Source: Ardenticatenales bacterium (GTDB lineage: Bacteria; Chloroflexota; Anaerolineae; Epilineales; Epilineaceae). Taken from it: DNA of 64,000 nt. Shown here one piece after another: positions 36,544 to 45,807 of this stretch. Where the stretch lies: contig JADYYS010000044.1 in the NCBI GenBank assembly GCA_020853525.1, positions 1-64,000 on the forward strand, in the 5' to 3' direction. The position numbers were made by a program, and so were the translations under genes. Position 1 is the stretch's first letter; each line of letters starts with the position of its first letter. Under the pieces are notes generated by a model, which saw nothing but the letters and a program-made list of their open reading frames with translations, was not told the origin of the DNA and did not search any database.

Positions 36544-38349
36544 ATGGTTGTCCGATCGATCCGCACCCGACTCGTCGCCAGCTACATGATCGTCGGCCTC
36601 GTCAGCGTGGCGGTGGCCGGCGTCCTCGCCCAATCGCTCGTCGCGCGCGTCATCGGCGCGCGGCAGACCGAGGCGCTGCGGCAGACCGCCGTGGCGATCG
36701 CCGACCAGGCGCAGCCGTGGGTGGTCGGTGCCAAAGCGCCGATGCCCATCCTGGACGAGCTGACGCGCACCTCGAGCTTCCTGGCCGACGCGCACGTCAC
36801 GATCCTCGACCGCGCGCACCAGGTGCTGGCCGATTCCGGGCCGCGCGACGCGTTCGACCACTTCGTGTTCCTGTCGGGCGAGGAGGGCGCGGCCGCATCC
36901 GTGCCGATCAGCCCGACGGTGTTCATGCGACGGCGGAGCGGCCCTCTCGGCGAGCACGTCGCGCTGGCGGCCGGGGCGGCCATCGAGGTCGACGGCGCGT
37001 TCGTCGACGGCGGATTGCGCGAGCGTGCGTTGTTGGGGGTACCGCCCCAGCCCGACCCTGCCCGGACCGCCGCCGGCGGCGTGGCGCTGCGGATCGTCGT
37101 CGACCAAAAGTTCGAAACCGGACACGCGCCCGCGACGCAGGCGCGCGGCGCAGACGAAGCTCCGTTCGCCGCCGCCGTCCCCTCTGGGCACGACGGCGGC
37201 GCGGCGCCGTCCCACGCCGCCACGGTATTCCGCCTGGCCGTCGGCGGCCGCGCCGCGCCGGACGGCGTCGGGTCGATCCGCGTGCCGATCGGCGATCCTG
37301 CCCGGCCGGCCGGCTACGTCCAGCTGCGCGAGGCCGGCGACGCGCGGGCGACCGCCCTGGCGACGACGCGCCGCTCGTTCACGATCGCGGCGCTGTTCGC
37401 AGCGCTCGTTGCAGGCGCGTTCGGCGTCGTCGTGGCGCGCGGGATGCACGCGCCGTTGGCCGAGCTGACGGCGGTGACCGCCCAGATGAGCGCCGGCGAC
37501 CTCCAGGCGCGGGCGAGGGTGCAGGGTCGCGACGAGATCGCCCAGCTGGGCGGCCAGTTCAACACGATGGCCGATGCGCTGGCCGCCAGCTTCGCGGCGC
37601 TCGAGGCGGAGCGCGACGCGTTGCGCGCCTTCATCGCCGACGCCTCGCACGAGCTCCGAACGCCGATTACGGCGCTCTCGAACTTCAACGAGCTCATCGC
37701 CGGCGCCGCGGCGGACGACACCGTCGCCCGGGCCGAGTTCGTCGCCGAGAGCCGTCGCCAGATCGAGCGCCTGCGCTGGCTGACGACGCACCTGCTCGAC
37801 CTCTCCCGTCTCGACGCGGGGCTTGTCGCCCTCGAGCGCGAGACCGTCGACGTCGGCGAGCTGCTGGACGAAGTGGCCCAAGCCCACGCCACCGCCGCCG
37901 CCGAACGCGGTGTCGCCCTCGCCGTGCAGCCCCCCGCCGACGGCCCGCTGACGCTTCCGGCCGATCGGGCGCGGCTCAGCGTCGCTCTCTCGAACCTCGT
38001 CGACAACGCCGTGAAGTACACGCCGGCCGGCGGCACCGTGACCATCGGCGCCGACGCCGGCGCGGCCGTCGGCGCCGATGAAGCCGCTGTCGAGCCGACG
38101 TCTGAGACGGTGCGCCTGTGGGTCGCCGACACCGGCGTCGGACTCGATCCGGCCGACGCGCCCCACGTCTGGGACCGCTTCTTCCGCGGCCGCCGCGGCA
38201 CGGACGGCGTCGAAGGCACCGGGCTGGGGCTGGCGATCGTGCAGAGCATCGCCCGCGCACACGGCGGCGCGGCGTCCGTTACGGCGCGCGACGGAGGGGG
38301 GACGCGGTTCGAGGTGCGGCTGCGCGGGGGGAAAGGAGGACGCGCGTAG
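36544..38349 (+). CDS. Membrane sensor histidine kinase
   Basis: A 601-residue two-component sensor. First helix about 10-32, outer sensing region to about 275, second helix (SFTIAALFAALVAGAFGVVVA), HAMP linker (APLAELTAVTAQMSAGDLQAR), then HisKA with phospho-acceptor His369 (ADASHELRTPITAL). The ATPase domain shows N484/N488 (LSNLVDNAVKYTPAGG), G1 (WVADTGVGLDPAD) and G2 (GTGLGLAIVQSIARAHGG). It is complete, so it should be active. No response-regulator gene is next to it in either direction, so it is an orphan. The outer domain is not one I recognise. An AGGTGA site precedes ATG 36544. Confidence 0.95.
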   Translation: MVVRSIRTRLVASYMIVGLVSVAVAGVLAQSLVARVIGARQTEALRQTAVAIADQAQPWVVGAKAPMPILDELTRTSSFLADAHVTILDRAHQVLADSGPRDAFDHFVFLSGEEGAAASVPISPTVFMRRRSGPLGEHVALAAGAAIEVDGAFVDGGLRERALLGVPPQPDPARTAAGGVALRIVVDQKFETGHAPATQARGADEAPFAAAVPSGHDGGAAPSHAATVFRLAVGGRAAPDGVGSIRVPIGDPARPAGYVQLREAGDARATALATTRRSFTIAALFAALVAGAFGVVVARGMHAPLAELTAVTAQMSAGDLQARARVQGRDEIAQLGGQFNTMADALAASFAALEAERDALRAFIADASHELRTPITALSNFNELIAGAAADDTVARAEFVAESRRQIERLRWLTTHLLDLSRLDAGLVALERETVDVGELLDEVAQAHATAAAERGVALAVQPPADGPLTLPADRARLSVALSNLVDNAVKYTPAGGTVTIGADAGAAVGADEAAVEPTSETVRLWVADTGVGLDPADAPHVWDRFFRGRRGTDGVEGTGLGLAIVQSIARAHGGAASVTARDGGGTRFEVRLRGGKGGRA

Positions 38350-38362
38350 CGCGCCCGAGGGA

Positions 38363-38385
38363 GGGCGGCCACGAGGCGGCCGCCC
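38363..38385. terminator. Hairpin between convergent genes
   Basis: gggcggcc / ggccgccc with a 7-base loop lies between the histidine kinase stop (38349) and the PspC-domain gene stop (38402). It is positioned to act as a bidirectional terminator. Confidence 0.45.
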
Positions 38386-38401
38386 CGACCGGGGATGGCG
38401 A

Positions 38402-38749
38402 TTACGCGACGTTGCCCCCGCCGCCCGATCCGCCAGAGTCGCTCGTGGCGCGATCGATCGCGCTCTCGATCTTCTCGACGATCTCGCCGCCGAGGGTTGC
38501 GCCGGCCGGCGGGGCCGGTGCGGTCGTGGTCGTCGGCGCCGCAGCTGCGATCGCATCGTCCGGGTTGCCGTTGGGCATGATCAGGACGAGGACGAAGTAG
38601 AGCGGGATGCCGGTGCCGGCCGAGGCGATCGTCAGGAGCACCCAGAGGATGCGGATGACCGTCGGGTCGATGCCGAAGTACGCGGCGAGGCCGGCGCAGA
38701 CGCCGAACAGCGCGCGATCCTGGGGTCGGACCAGTCGCTTGGTGGGCAT
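38402..38749 (-). CDS. PspC-domain membrane protein
   Basis: A 115-residue small membrane protein. The PspC domain is clear: RLVRPQDRALFGVCAGLAAYFGIDPTVIRILWVLLTIASAG, described as residues about 4-45, followed by a membrane helix (IPLYFVLVLIMPNGN). The C-terminal half is Ala/Thr/Pro-rich, then an acidic helix (LGGEIVEKIESAIDRA) and a glycine-rich end. PspC proteins sense membrane stress. The start is ATG 38749 with an AGGAG ribosome site; the longer in-frame ORF is not conserved. No pspA is seen nearby. Confidence 0.9.
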   Translation of the reverse strand: MPTKRLVRPQDRALFGVCAGLAAYFGIDPTVIRILWVLLTIASAGTGIPLYFVLVLIMPNGNPDDAIAAAAPTTTTAPAPPAGATLGGEIVEKIESAIDRATSDSGGSGGGGNVA

Positions 38750-38835
38750 GGGGGAACTCCTATTCCTGGACAGTTGGCCGGAGACGGCGCACCGGAACGG
38801 ATGATTCGTCGGATCGCGCCGCAAGGCAAGCGCGA

Positions 38836-38864
38836 TTGACCCGCTCCGACCGTCGGCCTAGAGT
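38836..38864 (+). promoter_or_regulatory. Promoter of the DUF493-like gene
   Basis: TTGACC (38836-38841), 17-base spacer, TAGAGT (38859-38864). The leader would be about 95 bases. Confidence 0.6.
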
Positions 38865-38966
38865 TGAGCGGCACGTACGGTACGGTCATCGTACCGAAAC
38901 GTGGCGTACGCACGTTCCGCGTCGGGCGTTGCACCGACGCGGCCGAATTGGACGAGGCGAAGCCCC

Positions 38967-39338
38967 ATGGCCACGCATGCCCCCGACCGTGAAGTCCCGG
39001 CCTCACCGCCTGCCGAAGCGGACGGCGATGCGGCCCCCGAGGCAACCGACGGCGTCCTCGACGAGGCGACGCAGATACAGCTCCTCGAAACGTACCACAC
39101 GTTCCCCGGCCCGTTCACGATCGTCCTGATCACGAGCGCCGACGAAGCGTTCGTTGCCCTGCTTCAGGCCACCGTCGCCGCCGAGCAAGGGATCGACTCG
39201 TTCGAGATCGAGGTCCGGCCGTCGCGCAAAGGGAACTACGTGGCCTATCGCATCCACGTCCACGTGGCCAACGCCCGCGCCGCGCTCGACCGCCGCCGCG
39301 TGCTGGCGACGCTGCCCGACCTCTACGCCGTGTTCTGA
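38967..39338 (+). CDS. DUF493 (YbeD-like) domain protein
   Basis: A 123-residue cytoplasmic protein. After a low-complexity N-terminus, residues about 45-123 fit the small alpha/beta ACT-like fold of DUF493: FPGPFTIVLITSADEAFVALL, the diagnostic VRPSRKGNYVAYRIHVHV, and a C-terminal VLATLPDLYAVF. The biochemical role of this family is unknown. ATG 38967 is chosen because GAGG precedes it; the ORF upstream to 38901 is not conserved. The end overlaps the convergent glycosyltransferase gene by 16 bases. Confidence 0.8.
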   Translation: MATHAPDREVPASPPAEADGDAAPEATDGVLDEATQIQLLETYHTFPGPFTIVLITSADEAFVALLQATVAAEQGIDSFEIEVRPSRKGNYVAYRIHVHVANARAALDRRRVLATLPDLYAVF

Positions 39339-42300
39339 TCGCGTGCCGCGGTCCGTTCGGTCGCGTCCAGCCGGCGCCAGCGGGCCATCGACTTGACCTC
39401 GCGCACAAGCGCCACCGGGCCGTAGCGCCACAGCGTGCCGAGCGCCTTGACGTGGGCCGGCGCATCGGGCGGCCACGGCCGGCGGTCGATGGCGGGCAGC
39501 GGACGCCCGCCGATGAGCCAAGCCGCGGCGCGGATCGGCCATAGCTGCGCCACGGCGCGCTCGGTGCGCTGCCATTCGGCCGCATTGGCGACCGCCAGGT
39601 CGAGCGCATCGGCCAGCGCTGACGCGTCGCCCTCGGGCAGGAGCGTGCCCGCATCGGCCGGCGGCTCGGCCCAGAGTCGGAAGCTGGGCGACCAAGCCTC
39701 GCTGACGGCATCATCGACGACGCCGCCGGCGTCGGCCAGGGCGGAGCCGTGGATGCCGAGCAGCCGCGGCGGCACCGCGACGCCGCCGCCCGTGTCGGCG
39801 TCGCGGTCACCGGCCCACGTCAACCGGAACGTCCACCATCGCCCGGCGCTTTCCGGCAGCGGCGGGAAACGGAACGTCAGCCACTCCTCGGCCCGCCCCT
39901 CCCGCTCGGCGGTGGCCGTGCGGACGGGCGCGACCCCCGTTGCCGGCAGTCCCGCCGCGACGGTCAGCCGCAGCCGGGCCGCATCGTCGAGCCCGAGCGG
40001 GCACACCGCCGCGGTGCCGTCGGCGCCGTCCGTTCCGTCCGTGCCGATGACATCTTGTCCCTGCACGACTTCGCCCCGCACGACGCGCAGGTCGATCCGA
40101 CAGAGGCCGCTGCGGCGGGCGACGACGGTCAGCCCGACGCCGCGGCCCGCCGACAGCTCCGGACCGCGGTCGCCGCCGCGCGGCTGGAGGCGGTCGAGCT
40201 GCCAGGCCCACGGCAACGGCCCACACGTCGACGATGGGTCGGCCGCGGCGAGCGAGGCGACGGCGGCCCGGCACCGGCCGGCGGAGTGGCGCTCGACCGC
40301 GGCGCTGCCGGCCTCGCCGACGAGCGCGCGCAGGGCGTCGTCGCGAACGAGCCGGACGATCGCCCCGGCCAGCAGGTCCGGCTGCGGCCGGCCGAGGCAC
40401 GCGGTGGCCCCGTCCTGCAGGAGCCAGCGCACGGCAGGCACGTCGGCCGCGGCCACCGCCGTGCCGCACGCCATCGCCTCGAGGACGACGGACGGCACGT
40501 TGCCGAAGCACGGGGCCAGCAGGACCGTCCCGGGCGCGAACAGCGCCGCGCGCGCGTCCGCGTCCAGCACGCCCAGCCAGCGCCAGCCCGGTCGGTCGAC
40601 GTCCGCCGCGTCGGGCGGCGGGGCGGAGGCGTCGCGGGCGAACAGCCGGACGGTCAGCGCGGGCACGGTGTCGGCGGCGATGTGCAGGGCGGACAGCGCC
40701 AATCGACGGGTCGAGTCGCGGGCGATGCCCAGATCGCACAGCACGACCGGGCGCGCCGGGGGGGCGAGCGGTGGCGGCTGGACGCGTGACAGCATCGAAC
40801 CCGGTTCCGACCGCCCGTCGGCTTGGCCGTCGCCGCCGGTTCGACCGACCCGTCCGACGCGGCAGAATCGTGCCGCGTCGATCGGGTAGGGGAGCGGGAC
40901 GACATGTGTTGGGCGGGCATCTCCGATGGGGAGTGGCTCGACTCCGTCGCCGTGGCCTTGGATGACGCGCGCCAGCCGCGCCGTCAGCCATGGCCCGAGC
41001 GCACCGATGCGCTCGGCCGACCGGAGCGCCCGTTCGGCCGCCACGACCTCGGCGCCCATCGGCCCGCTGGTGACCGTCGGGTCGTCGTCCAGCACGAGCA
41101 TCGCGGATGGCGGCGGCGTGCCGTCGAGCGCGGCACGGATGGCGGCTTCGATCGTGGCAGGGGATCGCACATCCGCGTCGATTGCGTCGATTGCGTCGAT
41201 TGCGTCGATTGCGTCGATTGCGTCGATTGGGCGAACGTTGGCACCGCGCCCGCCGTCGCGGCGCCGCCCGTCCTTCGCCCCGTGCGTGAGGCCGTCGATC
41301 GCGGCGAGCCAGGCCGGGCCGCGGACGTCGGTGAGGTGGGCGTCCAGCACGGCGACGCGGGCGGCGCGGCCAACTGCCTCGCGGCGGCCCGGGTCGGCGG
41401 CAAGGGCGAGGAGGGCGTTGCGCCAAGCCTCGGGCACGGCGGCGAGGAAGCCGTCGCGGCCGTCGCGGATCGCGCCGCCGAACACGGCGGTCGCGCTGGC
41501 GACGGTCGGCACGCCGACGGCGGCGGCCTCGAACCACTTCAGGGCGCTCTTGGCCTCGCAGAACGCATCGCCGATGACGAGCGGCGCAAGGTTGATGTCG
41601 AGATCGGCCAGGGCGGCCGGCAGATCGCGCCACGGCATGTGGTCGATGCGCTCCACACGCTCGGACCACGGTTCCCAGGATGGGTCGAGGGCAAGCGGGC
41701 CGATCAGCCGGAACCGGGCGCGCGGCTCGGCCGCCAGGACGGCCTGCACCGCGGCGGCGCACACGGCCAGGTCGCGGTCATGCGTCGGCGTGCCGCTGGC
41801 GTAGCCGATGACGAGGGCATCGCCGCGCCGCGCCCGACGGGCAAGCGCGTCGCCCGACAGCCGCCAGAGCTCGAGGTCGATCGCGTTCGGCACGATCCAC
41901 GCCGGCACGCCGAGCCGCTCGACGGCCTCGGCCAGCGGCGCGGTGCTGACGATGCAGCCGTCGCACGCCGTGAGGACGCGGCGGTGGTGCGCCGGCGGGG
42001 CGAGCGAGCGGGCGGCATCCGCATGCGCGACGACGTCCGTTCGACCGTCGCCGACACCGCCCGCGGCACCGCCCTCCGCTGCCGCGTCGCCGTCCACCCC
42101 GCTCGCGTCGAACACCAGGTCGTCCGTGTCGTAGAGCACCGTGCCGCCGCCGGCGCGCACGGCCCCGATCCAGCCGTCCACGTCGGGGTGCCACGCGACG
42201 CGGTGCAGGATCAGGACGGGCGCGCCGGCCAGCTCGTCGGCGGCGGGCGGATCGGCCTCGACGGTGCGGACGCGGATCGGGCGGCCGGCGAGGGCCATCG

Positions 42301-42376
42301 CCTCGGCGGCGTGCCAGGCGCGGTAGCGGCGCGTGTCGCCGGCGCAGCCGCTGACGAGGAGGGGCGGGGGGATCAT
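39323..42376 (-). CDS. Large glycosyltransferase with two GT-B-type parts and a C-terminal beta domain
   Basis: A 1017-residue protein. The N-terminal part starts PPLLVSGCAGDTRRYRAWHAAEAM, with VLILHRVAWHPDVDGWIG and TVLYDTDDLVFDASG. It continues RFRLIGPLALDPSWEPW and FCEAKSALKWFEAAAVGVPTVASA, a GT4-like donor site. A six-copy Ile-Asp-Ala linker (about 400-417) separates it from a second GT4-like unit (LLAPCFGNVPSVVLEAMACGTAVAAADVP). A beta-sandwich-like region (RSGLCRIDLRVVRGE to WWTFRLTWAG) and a helical end (RPWPPDAPAHVKALGTLWRYGP) complete it. The last two parts match the neighbour at 42373-45807, so the two genes are tandem paralogues. ATG 42376 overlaps that gene's stop. Predicted to build or decorate a surface glycan. 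Confidence 0.82.
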   Translation of the reverse strand: MIPPPLLVSGCAGDTRRYRAWHAAEAMALAGRPIRVRTVEADPPAADELAGAPVLILHRVAWHPDVDGWIGAVRAGGGTVLYDTDDLVFDASGVDGDAAAEGGAAGGVGDGRTDVVAHADAARSLAPPAHHRRVLTACDGCIVSTAPLAEAVERLGVPAWIVPNAIDLELWRLSGDALARRARRGDALVIGYASGTPTHDRDLAVCAAAVQAVLAAEPRARFRLIGPLALDPSWEPWSERVERIDHMPWRDLPAALADLDINLAPLVIGDAFCEAKSALKWFEAAAVGVPTVASATAVFGGAIRDGRDGFLAAVPEAWRNALLALAADPGRREAVGRAARVAVLDAHLTDVRGPAWLAAIDGLTHGAKDGRRRDGGRGANVRPIDAIDAIDAIDAIDAIDADVRSPATIEAAIRAALDGTPPPSAMLVLDDDPTVTSGPMGAEVVAAERALRSAERIGALGPWLTARLARVIQGHGDGVEPLPIGDARPTHVVPLPYPIDAARFCRVGRVGRTGGDGQADGRSEPGSMLSRVQPPPLAPPARPVVLCDLGIARDSTRRLALSALHIAADTVPALTVRLFARDASAPPPDAADVDRPGWRWLGVLDADARAALFAPGTVLLAPCFGNVPSVVLEAMACGTAVAAADVPAVRWLLQDGATACLGRPQPDLLAGAIVRLVRDDALRALVGEAGSAAVERHSAGRCRAAVASLAAADPSSTCGPLPWAWQLDRLQPRGGDRGPELSAGRGVGLTVVARRSGLCRIDLRVVRGEVVQGQDVIGTDGTDGADGTAAVCPLGLDDAARLRLTVAAGLPATGVAPVRTATAEREGRAEEWLTFRFPPLPESAGRWWTFRLTWAGDRDADTGGGVAVPPRLLGIHGSALADAGGVVDDAVSEAWSPSFRLWAEPPADAGTLLPEGDASALADALDLAVANAAEWQRTERAVAQLWPIRAAAWLIGGRPLPAIDRRPWPPDAPAHVKALGTLWRYGPVALVREVKSMARWRRLDATERTAARDQNTA
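41175..41228. repeat. Six-copy 9-base in-frame tandem array
   Basis: Unit gcgtcgatt, six exact copies, encodes (Ile-Asp-Ala)6 at a domain boundary of the large glycosyltransferase. Confidence 0.95.
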
Positions 42377-45300
42377 CGGCCGGCCGCCCGGCGGTGCCGC
42401 CAGAGCGCCGCCGCCTCGCGTGCGACGGCGATCGGGCCGTAGCGCCTGAGGCCCTCGAGCAGCTTGACGCGCGCCGGCGCATCGGCCGGCCACGGGCGGA
42501 GCGGCACGGGCGGCAGCGGCGCGGCGAGGCGCGCCCAGGCGGCGAGCGGGCGGCGGACGGCAGCATGCCGCTCTCGCCAGCCGGCGGCGCGGCGCAGCTC
42601 GAGGGCGGCGCGGCGGCGCGCGGCCAGGCGGGTGAACGCGAACGGATCAGCCGACGCCGGGTCGTGTGCGCCATCGAGGGCGAAGGTGCGGTGGGCGGGC
42701 AGCGGGAGGTGAGCGATGGACGACGCGGGCCGGACCGGCAGCTGCGACGGCGGCACGCCGGCGACGTCGGCGACGTCGGCGACGTCGGCGAAGTCGGCGA
42801 CGTCGGCGCCCGACCTGTCGATGCTCGCCCCGCCGACGCCAGACCCGCCGACGCCGGCCCCGCCGACGACCACCCTGTCGATGCCCGCCCCGCCGACGAC
42901 CTCGCACGCCAGCTCGACCGCCAGCGCGTCATCGGCGGTGCCGGCCGGTCGATCGTCGGTCCGGGGCAGGTAGGACAGCACTGCCCAGAGCGTGCGGCCG
43001 GCGACGTCGGCCAGGGGGGTGAACGGGAACGCGGTCCAGCCGTCGGGCACGAGGTCGGCGGTGTCGACGTCGGCACGCGCCAGGTCGAACGGGGCGCTCG
43101 GCAGCGCCTTGATGCGCAGAACGACGAGGCCGTCGCAGCGTCGGCCGGGCACGGCGGGGAAGCGGAGTTCGACGCGGCACAGACCGTCGCGGCCGGGCGC
43201 GATCGGCCAGGCCATCTCGCGCACGTCGATGCCCGACGTGCGCACGTCGGCCCGCCCGCCGTCGCCCACTGTCCAGCCGTCGAGGTGGCGGGCGGCGATG
43301 CGCGTCGGGGGTGGGCCGGTGGGCGCCGGCGCGCCGCCCGGTCGATCGGCGCGGTCCTCGGCCGCGTAGCGCGCCACGTGGGCAGCGAACTGGCGCCCGC
43401 TCTCGTCCCAGCTGGCGGCGGCCACTGCGGCGCGGCCGCCGGCGACGAGCCGGTCGCGGAGCGCGGCGTCGTCGATGACGCGGAGGATCGCTGTCGCCAG
43501 GTCCGATACCGTCGGCGCGGCGACGACGCAGTTCTCGCCGTCGCGCTCGAACCAGCGCGTCGATCGGCTGGCCGCGGCGACGACGCACAGGCCGCAGGCC
43601 ATCATCTCCAACGGCACGAGCGACAGGTTCGTGAAGGACATCGCCAGGCCGACGGTGGCGCTGCGGTAGAGATCGGCCAGCGCGGGCGCATCGAGCACGC
43701 CCGCCTGGACGTGAGGGAAGTCGGCCAGCCCGGGCTGCGGTGCGCCGCCGTACAACACCACTTCGACGTCCGGTCGTTCGGCCTGCACGCGCGCCAGCGC
43801 CGCCAAGCCGAGCGCGACGCCCCGGCGCGGCGTCGTGGCGCGGGCGTAGAAGACGACGCGCGGCCGGGCCGGCGGCGGCGCGGCGCCGGGGCGGTAGACG
43901 GCGTGGTCGACACCGAAGTCGACGGCGCGCGCACGGCCGCCGAAGCGCGCCTCGATCAACTCCGCCAGCCATGGCCCGATCGTGATGTGGCCGAGGCCGA
44001 GGCGGTAGGTCCGCGCGGCGGCCGCGTAATCGGCGGAGAGGGACTGGAAGGACGGCTCGTGATCCTGCACGAAGTACAGCCGAGTGCCGATGCCCCGCGC
44101 GCGCGCCACGGCCGCGGCCGTCGTCCAGCCGGTGGCGATCGCGACGTCGGCCGGCGGGAGGTCACCGCCGAGCCGCACGGCGGCGGCGCTCGGCGGAAAG
44201 TTCGCGCGCACGTAGCGCGCGGCGTCGGCCTCGCTCACGTCGCGCATGAGCGGCCCGCGCTCGATGTGGACCGTGACGTCGTGCCCGGCCTCGCACAGGC
44301 CGGCGACCATCCGCATGAGCGTCGTGTGGCCGCCGGAGCCGGGCGGGGGCTCGGGCATGAGGACGCGGATCGTGAGAGGCGCACCGACGTCGCCGTCCGT
44401 CGCTCCGACGGGCGGCTTCGATCGTCCCGCTGTCGCCGTCGCCGCCGCGGCGCGCAGCGTCGCCACCGTCCGTTCGGCCTGCGCGGCCGTCGTGCGGTGC
44501 GCTTGCACCCACGCGGCGGCGGCGCTGCCGAGGGCGGCGCGCCGCCGCGGGTCGGCCGCGAGGCCGTCGATGGCGGCCTCCCAGGCGTCGACATCCTCCG
44601 CGAGAAGGCCGAGCGCCGTCGGCGGACCGGCGACTGCGGCGGCCGTCGAACCCGCCGGGCCGGCGGCATCGCCCTCCCCGCCCTCCGCTTCGTCGACCAG
44701 TGCCTCATCACGCAGTGCCTCGTCACGCAGTGCCTCATCACGCAGTGCCTCATCACGCAGTGCCTCATCACGCAGTGCCTCGTCACCCAGTGCGCCGCCG
44801 AGGGCGCTGGCGAACGCCTGCGTGGCCACGGCGACGGTCGGCACGGCGCAGGCGGCGGCCTCGAGCCATTTCAGCTCGCTCTTGCACTGGCAGAACAGGT
44901 TGTCGACCTCGAGCGGCGCCACGTTCACGTCAAAGGCGGCGATCACCTCGGGCAGTGCGCGCCAGTCGACGGCCGGCACGCGGACGACGCGCTCGCCCAT
45001 CGCCGCCCAGTCGTCGTCGAGCGCCAGCGGGCCGACGACGTGGAACACGACGTCCGGGCGGCGCGCCATCACGCGCAGCAGCGCCGGTCCGCAGGCGGCA
45101 TTGAAGTCGCGGTCGTGCGTCCGCGTCCCACTGGCGTAGCCGACGACGACGGTCGGCCCGTGCATGGCGCGATGGACGGCCGCTGCGCGATGAACATCGC
45201 CGACCCACCGGGCGCCGGCATCGTTCGGCCGGGCGCCGGCATCGTCCGCGCGGCCGCCGGCCGTCCGGATCGAGAGGCCGAGCAACTCGAGGTCGACGGC

Positions 45301-45807
45301 GTTGCGGCGGATGAAGGCCAGCCGTCCGGCGCGCCGGACGCGCGCGGCGAGGGCGGCGGTGGGCACGAGGGCGGCGTCGCAGGCCAGCAGCGTGCGGCGG
45401 TAGCGGCGGACGCCCTGGTGGTACAGCGCCTTCTCGTCCGGCGTGAGCGCCTGGACGCCATGGTGCCAGTGGGTCGATTCGGGCTCGAAGACGAGGTCGT
45501 CGACGTCGAACAGCACGACGCCGCCCGCGTCGCGGGTCCGATCGATGAGCGATTGCACGAGCGGATCCCAAGCCACACGATGCAGGACGACGATCGGCCA
45601 CGCCGGCGAACGGGCGAGGAGCGCGGCGTCGATCCGCGGCGCGACGGTCGCCATCACGCCGGCCAGCTCGAGCTCCTCGGCCAGGTCGTAGGCGCGGTAG
45701 CGGCGCGTGGCGCCGTCGGCACCGCTCACGACGAGAACGGGGCCGATGTCGGGGCGGTACCGCAGGGGCGACGCGGGCGTCGTCGGCATGGCAGCGCCGA
45801 CCGGCAT
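42373..45807 (-). CDS. Giant glycosyltransferase: GT4-like part, WsaF-like GT4 part, C-terminal beta domain
   Basis: An 1144-residue protein. Part 1 (to about 350): VLVVSGADGATRRYRAYDLAEEL, IVVLHRVAWDPLVQSLID, VVLFDVDDLVFEPES, VVGPLALDDDWAAMG, LFCQCKSELKWLEAAACAVPTV, clearly paralogous to the start of its neighbour. A six-copy RDEAL linker follows. Part 2 resembles the WsaF rhamnosyltransferase branch: GGHTTLMRMVAGLCEAGHDV, YFVQDHEPSFQSLSADY, VVFYARATTPRRGVALGL, SFTNLSLVPLEMMACGLCV. Then come the beta domain (GRDGLCRVELRFPAV), a Gly/Val/Ala repeat linker, and RPWPADAPARVKLLEGLRRYGP. ATG 45807 overlaps the FG-GAP gene stop. Donor and acceptor are unknown. Confidence 0.82.
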   Translation of the reverse strand: MPVGAAMPTTPASPLRYRPDIGPVLVVSGADGATRRYRAYDLAEELELAGVMATVAPRIDAALLARSPAWPIVVLHRVAWDPLVQSLIDRTRDAGGVVLFDVDDLVFEPESTHWHHGVQALTPDEKALYHQGVRRYRRTLLACDAALVPTAALAARVRRAGRLAFIRRNAVDLELLGLSIRTAGGRADDAGARPNDAGARWVGDVHRAAAVHRAMHGPTVVVGYASGTRTHDRDFNAACGPALLRVMARRPDVVFHVVGPLALDDDWAAMGERVVRVPAVDWRALPEVIAAFDVNVAPLEVDNLFCQCKSELKWLEAAACAVPTVAVATQAFASALGGALGDEALRDEALRDEALRDEALRDEALRDEALVDEAEGGEGDAAGPAGSTAAAVAGPPTALGLLAEDVDAWEAAIDGLAADPRRRAALGSAAAAWVQAHRTTAAQAERTVATLRAAAATATAGRSKPPVGATDGDVGAPLTIRVLMPEPPPGSGGHTTLMRMVAGLCEAGHDVTVHIERGPLMRDVSEADAARYVRANFPPSAAAVRLGGDLPPADVAIATGWTTAAAVARARGIGTRLYFVQDHEPSFQSLSADYAAAARTYRLGLGHITIGPWLAELIEARFGGRARAVDFGVDHAVYRPGAAPPPARPRVVFYARATTPRRGVALGLAALARVQAERPDVEVVLYGGAPQPGLADFPHVQAGVLDAPALADLYRSATVGLAMSFTNLSLVPLEMMACGLCVVAAASRSTRWFERDGENCVVAAPTVSDLATAILRVIDDAALRDRLVAGGRAAVAAASWDESGRQFAAHVARYAAEDRADRPGGAPAPTGPPPTRIAARHLDGWTVGDGGRADVRTSGIDVREMAWPIAPGRDGLCRVELRFPAVPGRRCDGLVVLRIKALPSAPFDLARADVDTADLVPDGWTAFPFTPLADVAGRTLWAVLSYLPRTDDRPAGTADDALAVELACEVVGGAGIDRVVVGGAGVGGSGVGGASIDRSGADVADFADVADVADVAGVPPSQLPVRPASSIAHLPLPAHRTFALDGAHDPASADPFAFTRLAARRRAALELRRAAGWRERHAAVRRPLAAWARLAAPLPPVPLRPWPADAPARVKLLEGLRRYGPIAVAREAAALWRHRRAAGR
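42761..42805. repeat. Five-copy 9-base in-frame tandem array
   Basis: Unit gcgacgtcg, five copies with one variant base in the fourth, encodes repeated Asp-Val-Ala in the C-terminal linker of the giant glycosyltransferase. A less regular Gly/Val repeat continues to about 42900. Confidence 0.9.
44698..44787. repeat. Six-copy 15-base in-frame tandem array
   Basis: Unit cagtgcctcatcacg with few substitutions, six copies, encodes (Arg-Asp-Glu-Ala-Leu) repeats between the two glycosyltransferase parts. Confidence 0.95.

Noticed and set aside
41175-44787. Tandem arrays as a CRISPR
   Set aside because: Units are 9 or 15 bases, contiguous without spacers and in frame inside genes.
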